DNA of 64,000 bases, from assembly GCA_045595785.1 (NCBI GenBank), contig JAZOBE010000045.1, forward strand, positions 1-64,000, read 5' to 3'. This stretch comes from SFLA01 sp045595785. GTDB taxonomy: Bacteria > Bacillota > Clostridia > Oscillospirales > CAG-382. Made by a program: the position numbers and the translations under genes. Below the pieces are notes generated by a model. It ran no database searches and was not told the DNA's origin. It saw only the letters and a list, made by a program, of their open reading frames with translations. This document shows, piece after piece, positions 1 to 8,878 of this stretch (position 1 is its first letter; each line of letters starts with the position of its first letter).

Positions 1-112
1 TGAAGTTAAGTTCGCCCTCGCTTCGCCGTCAGGCGAAACTTCACTCATGCAGTGAACTTCACTGCCGAAGGCAACTTCACTTGCCCGCGAGGGCAAACTT
101 AGTTGTCGAATT
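1..112. repeat. Nested palindromic repeat, cut by the window start
   Basis: This block is built from short hairpins, such as TGCCgaaGGCA near 63-73 and GCCCgcgaGGGC near 90-103. They are separated by repeated copies of AACTTCAC. An opposite-strand copy of the spacer (TGAAGTTAAGTT) begins at base 2, so the outer stem probably continues left of the window. It lies just past the 3' end of the rlmD-like gene. The design matches the elements at about 9,440, 10,680, 13,373, 27,428 and 47,680. Confidence 0.6.
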
Positions 113-1457
113 CGCGCGTCAGCGACACAACCGTCTCCACATGTCCCGTTCTCGGGAACAGGTCAAAAACGGCGGCATTGGTTACGATATATCCCTTTTC
201 CGCAAATATTTTTATATCTCTTGCCAGCGTTGCGGGGTTGCAGGAGATATATACCACCTTTCCGGCGCCGGAAGCGACAATATCAGAAATCACCTTTTCG
301 GTCATACCCTTGCGGGGCGGGTCGGTAAACACCACGTCGGGTGAACCGAAGGTCTTTTTACATTCTTCAATACCCTTTTCGCTGTCTGCACATACAAAGC
401 GGAAGGAATCCTCTTTATAACCGTTTGCTTTCGCGTTGCGGAAAGCATCCTCCACCGCCTGAGGGACTATTTCTATACCGAAAAGACGGGTGTCCGTGTC
501 GGAACAGCAAATACCCACAGTTCCCGTGCCGCAGTAAAGGTCGCAGACCACGTCGCCCTTTTTAAGGGATGCGTATTCCCGCGCCTTGTAAAGCAGCTTT
601 TCAGCCGCGTCGGGGTTTACCTGCCAGAAGGAAAGGGGCGACACCAAAAACTTCTTTCCGCACAAAACGTCTGTAAGATATTCTTTTCCCTTAATCAGCA
701 CGCATTTCTTGCCCAGAATAACGTTGGTGTTTTCTGTGTTTATATTAACGTAAAAGCTGTCAACCTCGGGGTGAAGCGCCATAAGCTTTTCCGCAACGGG
801 AATGAACGGAGACGTGTGCGTCCCGTTAATAACCGGCATAACGCAGTATTTTCCTTCCCGCGTGTGGCGGAGATAAACGTGGCGCAAAAGCCCCTTGCCG
901 CTTTCGCTGTCATAAACCGAAAGGTGCCAAACAAGGGGAAGCAAATCGTTTATTATGTCCGTGGTAGCCTTTGGCTGAAGCAGACAGTCATCGTGAGGGA
1001 TAACTCTGTGTGAATGGCGGGCAAAATATCCCACCGCAGGCTTTCCTTCCTTTACTGTAAGGGGATACTGGGCTTTGTTGCGGTATCTTTCCTGTACGGG
1101 GCTGACTATGTATTCGGGCGTAATATCACACTTGCCGATACGGGCAAGGCAATCACACACGTGGTCGTATTTAAGCCTTTTTTCCGCCTCATAGTTCATG
1201 TGGCGCAAGGTACATCCGCCGCACTGCTTGTACACAGGGCAATCGGGCTCAACTCTGTCGGGGGATGGGGAAACTATCTCCTCTGCTCTGCCGACAAGAT
1301 AACCCGTAGTCTCTTTTATTATTTTAATTACCGCCATATCCCCCTTGCAAAGACGGGGGGTGAACACCACCTTGCCGCTTTCGGTACGGGCAATCCCGTC
1401 CCCTTCGGTGGTGACGGCGGTTATATCAAGTGTATACAGATTATTTTTTTCTTTCAT
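99..1457 (-). CDS. rlmD: 23S rRNA (uracil-C5)-methyltransferase, RlmD/RumA family
   Basis: This 452-residue protein belongs to the TrmA/RumA family, which uses SAM to make 5-methyluridine in 23S rRNA. An N-terminal TRAM-like region (about residues 8-62) comes first. A [4Fe-4S] cluster motif follows with Cys73, Cys79 and Cys82, and a fourth candidate Cys lies near 158. The methyltransferase domain has the SAM loop DLYCGTGTVGI, then TDPPRKGM, then YISCNPATLARD, whose Cys is the nucleophile. Length is normal. A GGGAGAA ribosome site precedes the ATG. It is last in the rnf-like operon, 34 bp after the RnfA/E-like gene. Whether it modifies U1939, U747 or both cannot be told from sequence; Gram-positive members are often dual-specific. 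Confidence 0.9.
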   Translation of the reverse strand: MKEKNNLYTLDITAVTTEGDGIARTESGKVVFTPRLCKGDMAVIKIIKETTGYLVGRAEEIVSPSPDRVEPDCPVYKQCGGCTLRHMNYEAEKRLKYDHVCDCLARIGKCDITPEYIVSPVQERYRNKAQYPLTVKEGKPAVGYFARHSHRVIPHDDCLLQPKATTDIINDLLPLVWHLSVYDSESGKGLLRHVYLRHTREGKYCVMPVINGTHTSPFIPVAEKLMALHPEVDSFYVNINTENTNVILGKKCVLIKGKEYLTDVLCGKKFLVSPLSFWQVNPDAAEKLLYKAREYASLKKGDVVCDLYCGTGTVGICCSDTDTRLFGIEIVPQAVEDAFRNAKANGYKEDSFRFVCADSEKGIEECKKTFGSPDVVFTDPPRKGMTEKVISDIVASGAGKVVYISCNPATLARDIKIFAEKGYIVTNAAVFDLFPRTGHVETVVSLTREFDN

Positions 1458-1491
1458 TTTGCGTTTTCTCCCGTTGGTTTGGGGGATTATT

Positions 1492-2025
1492 TTACAGCAC
1501 CGAGAACAGAACCGTCACTGCTGAAACGGCACAGACCGCTTCAAGAATATATCCGTGCTTTACCTTTTCCGTGCCGAGACGAAGTCCGTGCCACAAGGTA
1601 AAGGTCAACCCATAGGTCACCGCGGACACAGCCGCCGCCACAGCCAGATCAACCATACTTTCACCCGAGAAGGTGATAGCCGTCATTACCGAGGAAAGCA
1701 CGGCGCACAGAATTATGGCAGGAAAATATACACCGCTTATTTTGTATATCTTTTTTGCGATAAACGCCAGTATTACTGCCAGAACAGCCGCCGCCACGGC
1801 GGATACAGCCGTAAGCAGAGTGGGGGAAGCCAGCGTCTTTACTGCGGTAAGGCATATATATCCGCCGCCGCAGGCACCGCCCATAGCTGCCAACGCAATA
1901 CAAACTGCGGAAACATAGGTGGGCTTTCCCTTTCCTCCAAGAAAGGTCTTGTCCCTTAACAGCAGGGAACAGAATATGCGGAGAATTCCAATAAGGCAAA
2001 AAGCGGAGATTATGGTCAGCTTCAT
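1492..2025 (-). CDS. Integral membrane protein, possibly RnfA/RnfE-like
   Basis: This 177-residue, very hydrophobic protein has about six predicted membrane helices. It overlaps the 3' end of rnfD by 4 bp (ATGA), so the two are translationally coupled. The stretch IYKISGVYFPAIILCAVL resembles the RnfA/NqrE segment around its conserved cysteine, and a second cysteine sits in an early helix (GGACGGG). In RnfA/E these two positions hold a membrane [2Fe-2S] centre. Overall similarity is weak, so the call rests on operon position, size, topology and these cysteines. It may instead be an unrelated subunit. No RnfG, RnfB or second RnfA/E-type gene is nearby. Confidence 0.45.
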   Translation of the reverse strand: MKLTIISAFCLIGILRIFCSLLLRDKTFLGGKGKPTYVSAVCIALAAMGGACGGGYICLTAVKTLASPTLLTAVSAVAAAVLAVILAFIAKKIYKISGVYFPAIILCAVLSSVMTAITFSGESMVDLAVAAAVSAVTYGLTFTLWHGLRLGTEKVKHGYILEAVCAVSAVTVLFSVL

Positions 2026-3002
2026 TTTTTGCCTCCTTTTATTTTCGTTCTGCCGTATGCTACGGGCAGAGTATGTCTGTCAATAATGGGCGTAAGCAAT
2101 CCCATAATAACTACTGCGGCATATACACCCTCGGTAGAATCGGTAAGATACCGAACAGCCAGGGTTATAAGTCCCACACCGATACCGAACACGGCTCTTC
2201 CGGTGCCCGTAACGGGCAGAGAAAGGTCATCAGAGCAGGCGAACACCGCCGCAAGGAAAATTCCGCCGGAAAGCAGGGATACCAGCGTAAAGAAGATTGC
2301 CTCGCTGTCTCCTTCGGGAAGCAAAAGGGTTATAAGTCCCACAGTCAGCAAGAAGGAGACGGGGGCGTGCCAGCGCAGCTTTTTCCGCGCCATCAAAAAG
2401 ATACCGCCTGCAAGTATAAGCATTACGCTTATCTCGCCGATATTTCCGGATATAGTGCCGTAAAGCTGGTCAAGCAAGGTGCCGGAGGATACCTTTCCCT
2501 CTGCAAGAAGCTGTAACGGGGTATAGGTTCTTATGGAATTTATATCCTTTTCCGCAGGTGAAAACAGAAAAGGGGAAACGTATTTGAATGCCTGTGTCGC
2601 TCTCTCAAGCAGGTCGGGGAACAAAAGCCGTACTGCCGCCGCAGAAAAGAATCCTCCAAAAAAAACCTTTCTGTTTTCGGGCTTCCACAGGGAGGGTACC
2701 GCCGCAAGTGCGCCGCCCAGCATAGGAATATAGTAGGGCACGGATACGGGCAGGGTAAATGAAAACACCGCCGCAGAAACAATAACGTCAAACACAACGT
2801 AGGCAAGAGGCTGTCTTTTTACCGCGTATGTTACGGGAATATATACCGCCAGCGCAAAAAACACGGATATTACGGATATAAACAGCGCTCTCCATCCGTA
2901 TGCAAATACGCTCCACGCGATAATGGGCAGCAGTGCAACGCATCTGTCTGCAGGGAAGGAAAACGCAGACGTATTTTTATATATAGCAGGGGAATAACTC
3001 AT
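2022..3002 (-). CDS. rnfD: RnfD/NqrB-family electron transport subunit
   Basis: This 326-residue polytopic membrane protein matches RnfD in length and layout. Clusters of helices flank a central loop with RTYTPLQLL, where the Thr occupies the place of the covalent FMN-threonine in the (S/G)AT motif of RnfD/NqrB. The usual Gly-Ala before that Thr is missing, so flavinylation is likely but not certain. In the Rnf complex, RnfD passes electrons from flavin through the membrane while ions are pumped. It overlaps rnfC upstream and the RnfA/E-like gene downstream by 4 bp each. No ApbE flavin transferase gene is seen here. Confidence 0.75.
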   Translation of the reverse strand: MSYSPAIYKNTSAFSFPADRCVALLPIIAWSVFAYGWRALFISVISVFFALAVYIPVTYAVKRQPLAYVVFDVIVSAAVFSFTLPVSVPYYIPMLGGALAAVPSLWKPENRKVFFGGFFSAAAVRLLFPDLLERATQAFKYVSPFLFSPAEKDINSIRTYTPLQLLAEGKVSSGTLLDQLYGTISGNIGEISVMLILAGGIFLMARKKLRWHAPVSFLLTVGLITLLLPEGDSEAIFFTLVSLLSGGIFLAAVFACSDDLSLPVTGTGRAVFGIGVGLITLAVRYLTDSTEGVYAAVVIMGLLTPIIDRHTLPVAYGRTKIKGGKK

Positions 3003-4240
3003 TTCTGCGCCTCCTTTTTATGGTTTTCAATAATATCAAGCAGCTTTATTCCGGAAGGACAAGCGTACTCACAGCATCCGCACATATCGCAAAGCCTCGC
3101 CCAGGCAGGGTTGTGAGTTCCGTCAATAAATGCGTGGGGCGCCAGATGCATAGGGCATCGGCGTATACATTCACCGCAACGGATGCAGGCAATAGTCTTT
3201 TTGTCCTTCTTTGGGGTTATAAGAAGCTGGGATGTGGATTTGCATACACAGCCGTTATCCAGATCCGCCGGTTTTCCGTTTATTGCGCTTCCGTATATGC
3301 ACACTGCGTTTTCGGGCACACCGCCGCATTTTTCGGTAACGGTGCGCAGTGACGTGCCTATAGGGACTATAAGATTTGCGGGCTTTGATGCCAAGGGACC
3401 GCTTACGGTAAGATATTTATCCGTAACCGGCTTTCCCTCTGCGCAGGCTTCGTATATACGCAGTACCGTTTCTGCGGAAAATACGGTGTAGCCGATATCG
3501 TGGGTGGCTCTGCCTGCAGGTACCTCTTTTCTGATTACGGCGCAAAGCAGATTTCTCTCCTCGCCCAAAGGATATTTAGGTGCAAGACGTACTATGGATA
3601 TAAGCTTTTCCTTGCTCTTAAGAACGGAGCAGAGTGAGGAATACGCCTTTCGCTCGTTGTTTTCCAGTGCGAATATTACCTGTCTAACACCAATGGCTTT
3701 CGCAAGTATTCTGGCACCCATAACCAGCTTTTCGGGGTACGCCTTTATTATTTCGCGGACAAAGCTTGAATACGGGTCGGACTGAATGCAGTTTACCACA
3801 AGACAAAACGCCTTGCCGCGAGATGCGATAATTTTAATGTGGGTAGGGAAATTGCTGTATGTTCCCACCACGCCCATGCGGCGTATTTTTTCGGTTATCT
3901 CCTCCGGAGAGATCTCGCTAATAGGCTTCGTAAAAGGCTCCGGCTGGGAAACGGCGTTGCTTCCGTCGGACTTTATAACAATATAATGGTTTCCGTCCTT
4001 CTCAAGCAGGCTTACCACCTTTCCGGCAATAGGCGCGTGAAGAAAGGCGAGACGGTTGCTCTCGGCAATTATCTGTCCTTTTGCGACGGTATCTCCCTCA
4101 GCGATGCAGGGCATGGTCTCTCCTCCTGCCTGCTGGGTCACGTTTATGGCAATGGCGACGGGAGAAAACTCCGTTGCGCTTACCCCGTGGGAAAGGCCGG
4201 TCTTATTAATTTTTATTCCTCCGAAAAAGCTGTCTGCCAT
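2999..4240 (-). CDS. rnfC: RnfC-family electron transport subunit
   Basis: This 413-residue protein has the RnfC order. An N-terminal barrel-sandwich domain comes first (FFGGIKI..., VAKGQIIAES). The flavin/NADH-binding core follows (residues about 120-320, with the NCIQSDPY equivalent of the NGAECEPY motif and VPIGTS). Two 4Fe-4S motifs lie near the C-terminus: CIRCGECIRRCP and CDMCGCCEYACP. In Rnf, RnfC oxidises or reduces NAD(H) on the cytoplasmic face. AAGGAG lies ahead of the ATG, and a TATAAT -10 box (reverse complement of 4261-4266) lies upstream. It is the first gene of a four-gene operon with rnfD, a membrane protein and rlmD. Confidence 0.85.
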   Translation of the reverse strand: MADSFFGGIKINKTGLSHGVSATEFSPVAIAINVTQQAGGETMPCIAEGDTVAKGQIIAESNRLAFLHAPIAGKVVSLLEKDGNHYIVIKSDGSNAVSQPEPFTKPISEISPEEITEKIRRMGVVGTYSNFPTHIKIIASRGKAFCLVVNCIQSDPYSSFVREIIKAYPEKLVMGARILAKAIGVRQVIFALENNERKAYSSLCSVLKSKEKLISIVRLAPKYPLGEERNLLCAVIRKEVPAGRATHDIGYTVFSAETVLRIYEACAEGKPVTDKYLTVSGPLASKPANLIVPIGTSLRTVTEKCGGVPENAVCIYGSAINGKPADLDNGCVCKSTSQLLITPKKDKKTIACIRCGECIRRCPMHLAPHAFIDGTHNPAWARLCDMCGCCEYACPSGIKLLDIIENHKKEAQK

Positions 4241-4358
4241 AAAAATACTCCTTAAACAGTATTATATCTCAATATATAATCTTAACACTAAAAAAATAAT
4301 ATTGCAAGTATAAGTTACTATTGAATTTTTAATAAAAATGCTGTAATATATTATAGAG

Positions 4359-4907
4359 GTGAAAATTTTGGTCCTTACAGAGAAATTCGAGATAAAAGTG
4401 TTCATACTCTATCTCCTTAAAAGTCTGGGCGAGCCTTTGGATTACGATACGGTAAGTGAGATCGTGGTGCAGGACGGATTCGTTAACTTTTTCGATTTTG
4501 CCGATTGCTTTGCGGATCTGGTCGAGGCAGGTCAGATCGAGGCGTTTTATGAAGACGGCATAATGACATATTTAATATCCGAATCGGGAAGAGAAGCTGT
4601 CAGCAACGTGGAAACCAGGCTTTACAACACTGTCCGTGAGCAGGCGCTCCGCAGTGCCCAGAGACTTATCGCTCTCCGTAAGACCGGCACCCGAATCTCC
4701 TCGGATATGAAAAAGTGCGGTGAGGGGTATACCATAAACTGCTCAATTACCGATAACGAGAAAACTCTTATGAACGTCGAAGTGTACGTTACTGAGGAAA
4801 GATATGCACATCAGCTTCTGGGTAATTTTGAGGACAGAGCAGAGAACGTGTATAAAGGCATAATGGCGCTCCTTTCGGGAGACGTGAACTATATTTTCAA
4901 TGATTGA
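4359..4907 (+). CDS. DUF4364 family protein
   Basis: This protein of 182 residues or fewer belongs to DUF4364, a family typical of Clostridia. The N-terminal half reads like a winged helix (EIKVFILYLLKSLGEPLDYDTVSEIV..., then FADLVEAGQIEAF), suggesting a DNA-binding or regulatory protein; its target is unknown. The start is uncertain. GTG at 4359 lies inside the only good ribosome site (AGAGGTG, 4354-4361), while TTG at 4368 has proper spacing from it and gives MVLTEKFEIKVF. I favour 4368. It diverges from rnfC and overlaps nth by 8 bp. Confidence 0.8.
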   Translation: MKILVLTEKFEIKVFILYLLKSLGEPLDYDTVSEIVVQDGFVNFFDFADCFADLVEAGQIEAFYEDGIMTYLISESGREAVSNVETRLYNTVREQALRSAQRLIALRKTGTRISSDMKKCGEGYTINCSITDNEKTLMNVEVYVTEERYAHQLLGNFEDRAENVYKGIMALLSGDVNYIFND

Positions 4908-5532
4908 TAAAGCAAGACTTATAACCGAAAAGCTTTATGAGGTGTATCCCGACGCGGTCTGCGGTCTTGACGCAGGGTCGGACCCGTACCGTCTGTTCGT
5001 TATGGCGGTGCTTTCCGCCCAGTGTACGGATGAGCGTGTAAATGCGGTTTCGGTTGAACTTTTCAAACGTTTTCCCACACCTCTTTCCATTGCGGAAAGT
5101 AAGGAGGGGGAATTGGAAAAATACATATATACCGTAGGACTGTATAACTCAAAGGCCAAGTCTCTTCGTGAGGCGTGCCGAAGGATAGTGGAGGTTTACG
5201 GAGGTCAGATACCCTCGGATATGGAGGATCTCCTTTCTCTCCGCGGTGTTGGCAGAAAGGTTGCAAACCTGCTCAGGGGTGATATTTACGGTCTGGGAGG
5301 AATCGTGGCGGATACTCATTGCATAAGAATATCCGTGCGGCTTGGGCTTTGCACCAAAAAGGATCCCCTCACAGTTGAGAGGGAGCTTACTCCCATCATT
5401 CCTACGGAAAAGCAATCAGGATTTTGCCATCGTATGGTAATGTTCGGCAGAGAATACTGCACGGCAAGAAATCCGTCCTGCGGCGTTTGTCCTCTTAAAG
5501 AACTTTGCAGCGAAAACCAAAAAAACATATAA
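4900..5532 (+). CDS. nth: Endonuclease III (DNA glycosylase/AP lyase)
   Basis: This 210-residue base-excision repair enzyme removes oxidised pyrimidines and cleaves abasic sites. The helix-hairpin-helix (LLSLRGVGRKVANLL) carries the catalytic Lys120, and VADTH carries Asp138; both numbers match the E. coli enzyme. The C-terminal iron-sulphur motif C-x6-C-x2-C-x5-C (CTARNPSCGVCPLKELC) is complete. Length is standard. Its start overlaps the DUF4364 gene by 8 bp, so the two are probably co-translated. Confidence 0.96.
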   Translation: MIDKARLITEKLYEVYPDAVCGLDAGSDPYRLFVMAVLSAQCTDERVNAVSVELFKRFPTPLSIAESKEGELEKYIYTVGLYNSKAKSLREACRRIVEVYGGQIPSDMEDLLSLRGVGRKVANLLRGDIYGLGGIVADTHCIRISVRLGLCTKKDPLTVERELTPIIPTEKQSGFCHRMVMFGREYCTARNPSCGVCPLKELCSENQKNI

Positions 5533-5551
5533 AACTCGAAAGGAACCCGAC

Positions 5552-7024
5552 ATGAAAAAAATCACAGCGCTTTTATTGCTTGCGCTTTTGGTGTTAGTTC
5601 CCGTGCTTACCGCTTGTAACGATCCTGCGGATACAAACGTAAGCCGGGACGCTTCCCAAGAGCCCGAAGGACCCGTGTTCCCTCTTGAAAAGACGGATTT
5701 TAAGGGTGCTACCGTAACTGTTCTTACTATTGAGCAGGGTAGACATAAGTTCGGTGAAATGCAGTTTGCTCCCACAGAAGAGCTTACCGGTAACGTTATT
5801 AACGACGTTGTTGCCGAAAGAAACAATTTTATCGAAGAAAACTACGGCATTAAGATCGAGATCGTTGCAGAGGCTTATCCCAACGAGAAAATCGACGATA
5901 TGCTTGCCACCGGTATGGATACTTATGACATTATCGTTGGCGACGTTTACAACATGATCCCCAAGATCACCAGCGGTGCTTTCCATCAGCTGGACGATCT
6001 CCTTCTCCTTGAGAATGAGTGGTGGGACCAGAGCTCTATCGAGCTGCTTTCCGCTTCCGGTGATACTTACGTTGTTGCAGGTGATGCACTCATCGGTGAC
6101 GATATGTTCACTTATCTCTTCCTCTTCAACAAGGATATGTACGAAAACAACGGTCTTACCGATCAGTACGGCACTATGTACGATATGGTAGACAACGGCG
6201 AGTGGACTTACGATCGTCTTTACACCATCGCAAAGGCTGTTTCTCAGCCCGACCCCGACGGTAAGTGGACCAACGTTAACTGTACCTACGGTCTTCTTGG
6301 TGATGCTTACGGCTCTACCATGATGGTTGCAGGCGCAGGTCTTTCTACTGTTGAGCGTACCGAGGACGGCTTCAACTTTACCGTTGGAACCCAGAAATCC
6401 TTTGACGTATTCGGCAAGGTTCAGCAGATCATGGGCGATCCTACCGCTTGCTGCTACGTTGAGCAGATTCCCGAATCCTGGTCCGGTATCAGTAGCATCT
6501 TCAAGAACGGCAGAGGTCTCTTCTATCTTACCGTTGCTAACGGTATCGTTACCATCAGAGACGGTGCTACCGAAGAAGAAGGCGTAAACTTCGGTGTAGT
6601 TCCCATTCCCAAGTTCGATGAACATCAGGAAAAGTACTATTCCGGTATCAACGCATACCAGTCTGAGGTACTTGCTATTCCCTCTACTGTAGACGAAAAC
6701 CTTGAAGTTACCGTATACGCACTTGAGGCACTGGCATTCTACAGCCACTATCCTTCTACCGGCAAGAGCCTTAGAGAGGCTTTCTATGAGACCACTCTCA
6801 AGCTTCAGGCTGTTGAGTCTGACGATGACGCACGTATGCTTGATATCGCGTTTGCTAACCGTATTTACGACCTTGGCGGTATCTACAACTGGGGCGGACT
6901 TATCGGTGTATATTCTCACTGTCTGCGCACCAATTCCGGTCTTGCTTCCTACTGGGAATCTATCGAAGGCAAGGTAGAAGCTGATATGGAAAAAACTCTT
7001 GAAGCATACGACAGTATGAAATAA
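5552..7024 (+). CDS. Extracellular solute-binding lipoprotein (ABC type)
   Basis: This 490-residue lipoprotein has a hydrophobic signal ending in the lipobox LTAC (Cys22), so it should be tethered to the outer face of the membrane. The rest resembles family-1 solute-binding proteins (ATVTVLTIEQG start; MDTYDIIVGDVYNMIP; LFLFNKDMYENNGL; a late YNWGGLIG), which usually bind sugars or oligosaccharides. The ligand cannot be read from sequence. Codon use is strongly restricted (GGT, ACC, AAG, CTT), like livJ, which suggests high expression. It starts 19 bp after nth behind AAAGGAA. No permease or ATPase is adjacent, so it probably works with a transporter encoded elsewhere. Confidence 0.8.
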   Translation: MKKITALLLLALLVLVPVLTACNDPADTNVSRDASQEPEGPVFPLEKTDFKGATVTVLTIEQGRHKFGEMQFAPTEELTGNVINDVVAERNNFIEENYGIKIEIVAEAYPNEKIDDMLATGMDTYDIIVGDVYNMIPKITSGAFHQLDDLLLLENEWWDQSSIELLSASGDTYVVAGDALIGDDMFTYLFLFNKDMYENNGLTDQYGTMYDMVDNGEWTYDRLYTIAKAVSQPDPDGKWTNVNCTYGLLGDAYGSTMMVAGAGLSTVERTEDGFNFTVGTQKSFDVFGKVQQIMGDPTACCYVEQIPESWSGISSIFKNGRGLFYLTVANGIVTIRDGATEEEGVNFGVVPIPKFDEHQEKYYSGINAYQSEVLAIPSTVDENLEVTVYALEALAFYSHYPSTGKSLREAFYETTLKLQAVESDDDARMLDIAFANRIYDLGGIYNWGGLIGVYSHCLRTNSGLASYWESIEGKVEADMEKTLEAYDSMK

Positions 7025-7052
7025 AAATGTTCTTTACGGGGAGGCGTGCTTT

Positions 7053-8714
7053 ATGAAAAAGCTGTTATGTCTTGTGCTTGCGCTTTTGTGCGCTTTTGCA
7101 TCCTCTTGCGTTTCATCGCCGACGGATGTGTCGGATACCTCGTCAGAGGTGTCCGAAGACGTTGCGGTAACGCCCTCCCCCGTATACGATATTGATTGTA
7201 TTTATATCGAAACCGATACGGATATTGTATGGGAGGAATACCGCCCCTGCAGTATCCGTATTGTTGATATATACGGCGAGTCCTTTGAGGACACGGAAAG
7301 CAAAATAAAGGTTAGAGGCAACTCTACCTCCTCAGGTGAAAAAAAGCCGTATAATTTCAAATTAAGCGGCAAGACGGAGGTTCTGGGCTTGGGCACGGGC
7401 AAGAAATGGTGCTTGCTTGCAAACTGCTATGAAAAAACCCTTTTCCGCAACGAGATGGTGTTTTATTTCGCCCGTAAGACATGTCTTGCTTATACTCCTG
7501 ACAGCCGCTTTGTAGACGTATATCTTAACGGAGCCTTGCTTGGTAACTACCTGCTTTGCGAAGCTGTGGAAAAAGGGGAGGACCGTGTGGATATAGATAC
7601 CGATGAAAATCAATTTCTGCTTGAGCGCGATGCCCGCGAGGACGAGGGAACCGTATATTTTGAGTCTCCTGTATACGGTCTTCGCTTTGGTATAAACGAA
7701 CCGGAGCAGGTTACCGACGAGCAGTATAAATACCTTATATCCTTCCTTTCCAAGGCGGAAAACGCCTTGCAGACAAGGGATATTAAAAAGATTGAAAAAT
7801 ATTTTGATCTCCCGTCCATGGCTGATTATTACATTATTATGGAATATTTCAAGCAGGTGGATATTACCGTAGGCAGCACCCGTTTTTATATTAAGGACGG
7901 CAAGATATACGGCGGTCCCGTCTGGGATTTTGACCTTACCATGGGTAACTGTCTGGATACTTATTATCTCGATTACAACAACTATTACGGCAGCGGTCTT
8001 TCTTATGAAAGCATATATTGCAACGTAGATTGGTTCCGCCCTCTTAACAAATGCGCTGAATTTGTGGAATTAAGAAATCAACGTTTCCTTGAATTTCAGC
8101 AGGAAATAGTGAATCTGTATTCCGAAACTGCCGATGGAGACAGCTATATAGACACCGTTTTGAAGCAGTACGGCAAGTCCTTTGAGCGTAATTATACCGA
8201 TGCAGGCTGGGATGTCAGCCGTGTTTACAGTACCTTGGAGCGTGTCCCCGATAAAACCTACGAGGGTAACGTTGAGTATCTGCGCAACTGGCTTAAGCAG
8301 AGAAACAGTTGGCTTATCAAGGAATGGAAATTGTCCAAGCAAGCGTACGTTGTTCCCCGTTCCGGCACCGGAGTCAAGTTAAACGGAATATATTTTCACG
8401 GTCTGTCGGAGGGAGTTACCCCCGAGGAATGCGAAGATTTGTTTATTTATGACGTAACCGTTTCCGCCTCCCACAAATTTGTCGGCACTGGCAGTACCGT
8501 AAAAAACCAAGGATTTTCATATATTTTTGTAGTTAAGGGTGATATCAGCGGCAACGGAATAGCGGATGCAAACGATTACAACCTTCTCCTTTCCGCCGTA
8601 AACGGCTCTGTCACTCTTAAAGGGGCGTACCTTCTCGCCGCCGATATAAACGATGACGGCGCTTTAACTATGGAGGATTATGAGTTTCTCCGCCAACAGG
8701 TGTGGGAAAAATAG
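7053..8714 (+). CDS. CotH-family lipoprotein with C-terminal dockerin
   Basis: This 553-residue lipoprotein has a lipobox near SSC (Cys19). Residues about 55-440 form a CotH kinase-like domain: KVRGNSTSSG, KKPYNFKL, KKWCLLANCYEKTLFRNEM, and GGPVWDFDLTMGN near 290. This family includes the spore-coat protein kinase CotH. The last 60 residues (about 494-553) are a type-I dockerin-like pair of calcium loops, GDISGNGIADANDY and ADINDDGALTMEDY, which normally dock onto cohesins. CotH plus dockerin is known from cellulosome-producing Clostridia. No cohesin gene is in the window. It lies 28 bp after the solute-binding gene and is followed by a terminator. Confidence 0.85.
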   Translation: MKKLLCLVLALLCAFASSCVSSPTDVSDTSSEVSEDVAVTPSPVYDIDCIYIETDTDIVWEEYRPCSIRIVDIYGESFEDTESKIKVRGNSTSSGEKKPYNFKLSGKTEVLGLGTGKKWCLLANCYEKTLFRNEMVFYFARKTCLAYTPDSRFVDVYLNGALLGNYLLCEAVEKGEDRVDIDTDENQFLLERDAREDEGTVYFESPVYGLRFGINEPEQVTDEQYKYLISFLSKAENALQTRDIKKIEKYFDLPSMADYYIIMEYFKQVDITVGSTRFYIKDGKIYGGPVWDFDLTMGNCLDTYYLDYNNYYGSGLSYESIYCNVDWFRPLNKCAEFVELRNQRFLEFQQEIVNLYSETADGDSYIDTVLKQYGKSFERNYTDAGWDVSRVYSTLERVPDKTYEGNVEYLRNWLKQRNSWLIKEWKLSKQAYVVPRSGTGVKLNGIYFHGLSEGVTPEECEDLFIYDVTVSASHKFVGTGSTVKNQGFSYIFVVKGDISGNGIADANDYNLLLSAVNGSVTLKGAYLLAADINDDGALTMEDYEFLRQQVWEK

Positions 8715-8720
8715 AGATAC

Positions 8721-8795
8721 CCCTAAAATGCTTCGCATTTTTGGGGACCCCGAAAAAGAATATCCCTAAAATGCTTCGCATTTTTGGGGACCCCG
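8721..8795. repeat. Two identical 32-bp direct repeats, 43-bp period
   Basis: Copies at 8721-8752 and 8764-8795 are identical over 32 bases. Each contains a hairpin (AAAATGCttcGCATTTT) flanked by CCC and GGGGACCCC. A third partial CCCCGAAAAAGAAT follows at 8807-8820. The block sits directly after the CotH-dockerin stop codon and before its terminator. Confidence 0.75.
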
Positions 8796-8831
8796 ATAAA
8801 AGAACACCCCGAAAAAGAATACCGAAAAAAC

Positions 8832-8866
8832 AAGGAACCGAAAAAATCGGTTCCTTTAGTTTTTGC
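8832..8866 (+). terminator. Intrinsic terminator after the CotH-dockerin gene
   Basis: A 9-bp stem AAGGAACCG / CGGTTCCTT (8832-8840 and 8848-8856) is followed by TAGTTTTTGCTTTT. It closes the DUF4364-nth-binding protein-CotH transcription unit. Confidence 0.85.
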
Positions 8867-8878
8867 TTTTTCACTGCT

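Noticed and set aside
5594..6919. A 441-codon minus-strand frame opposite the solute-binding protein
   Set aside because: It is a mirror effect of the highly biased codons; the plus-strand lipoprotein has a signal, a ribosome site and family motifs.
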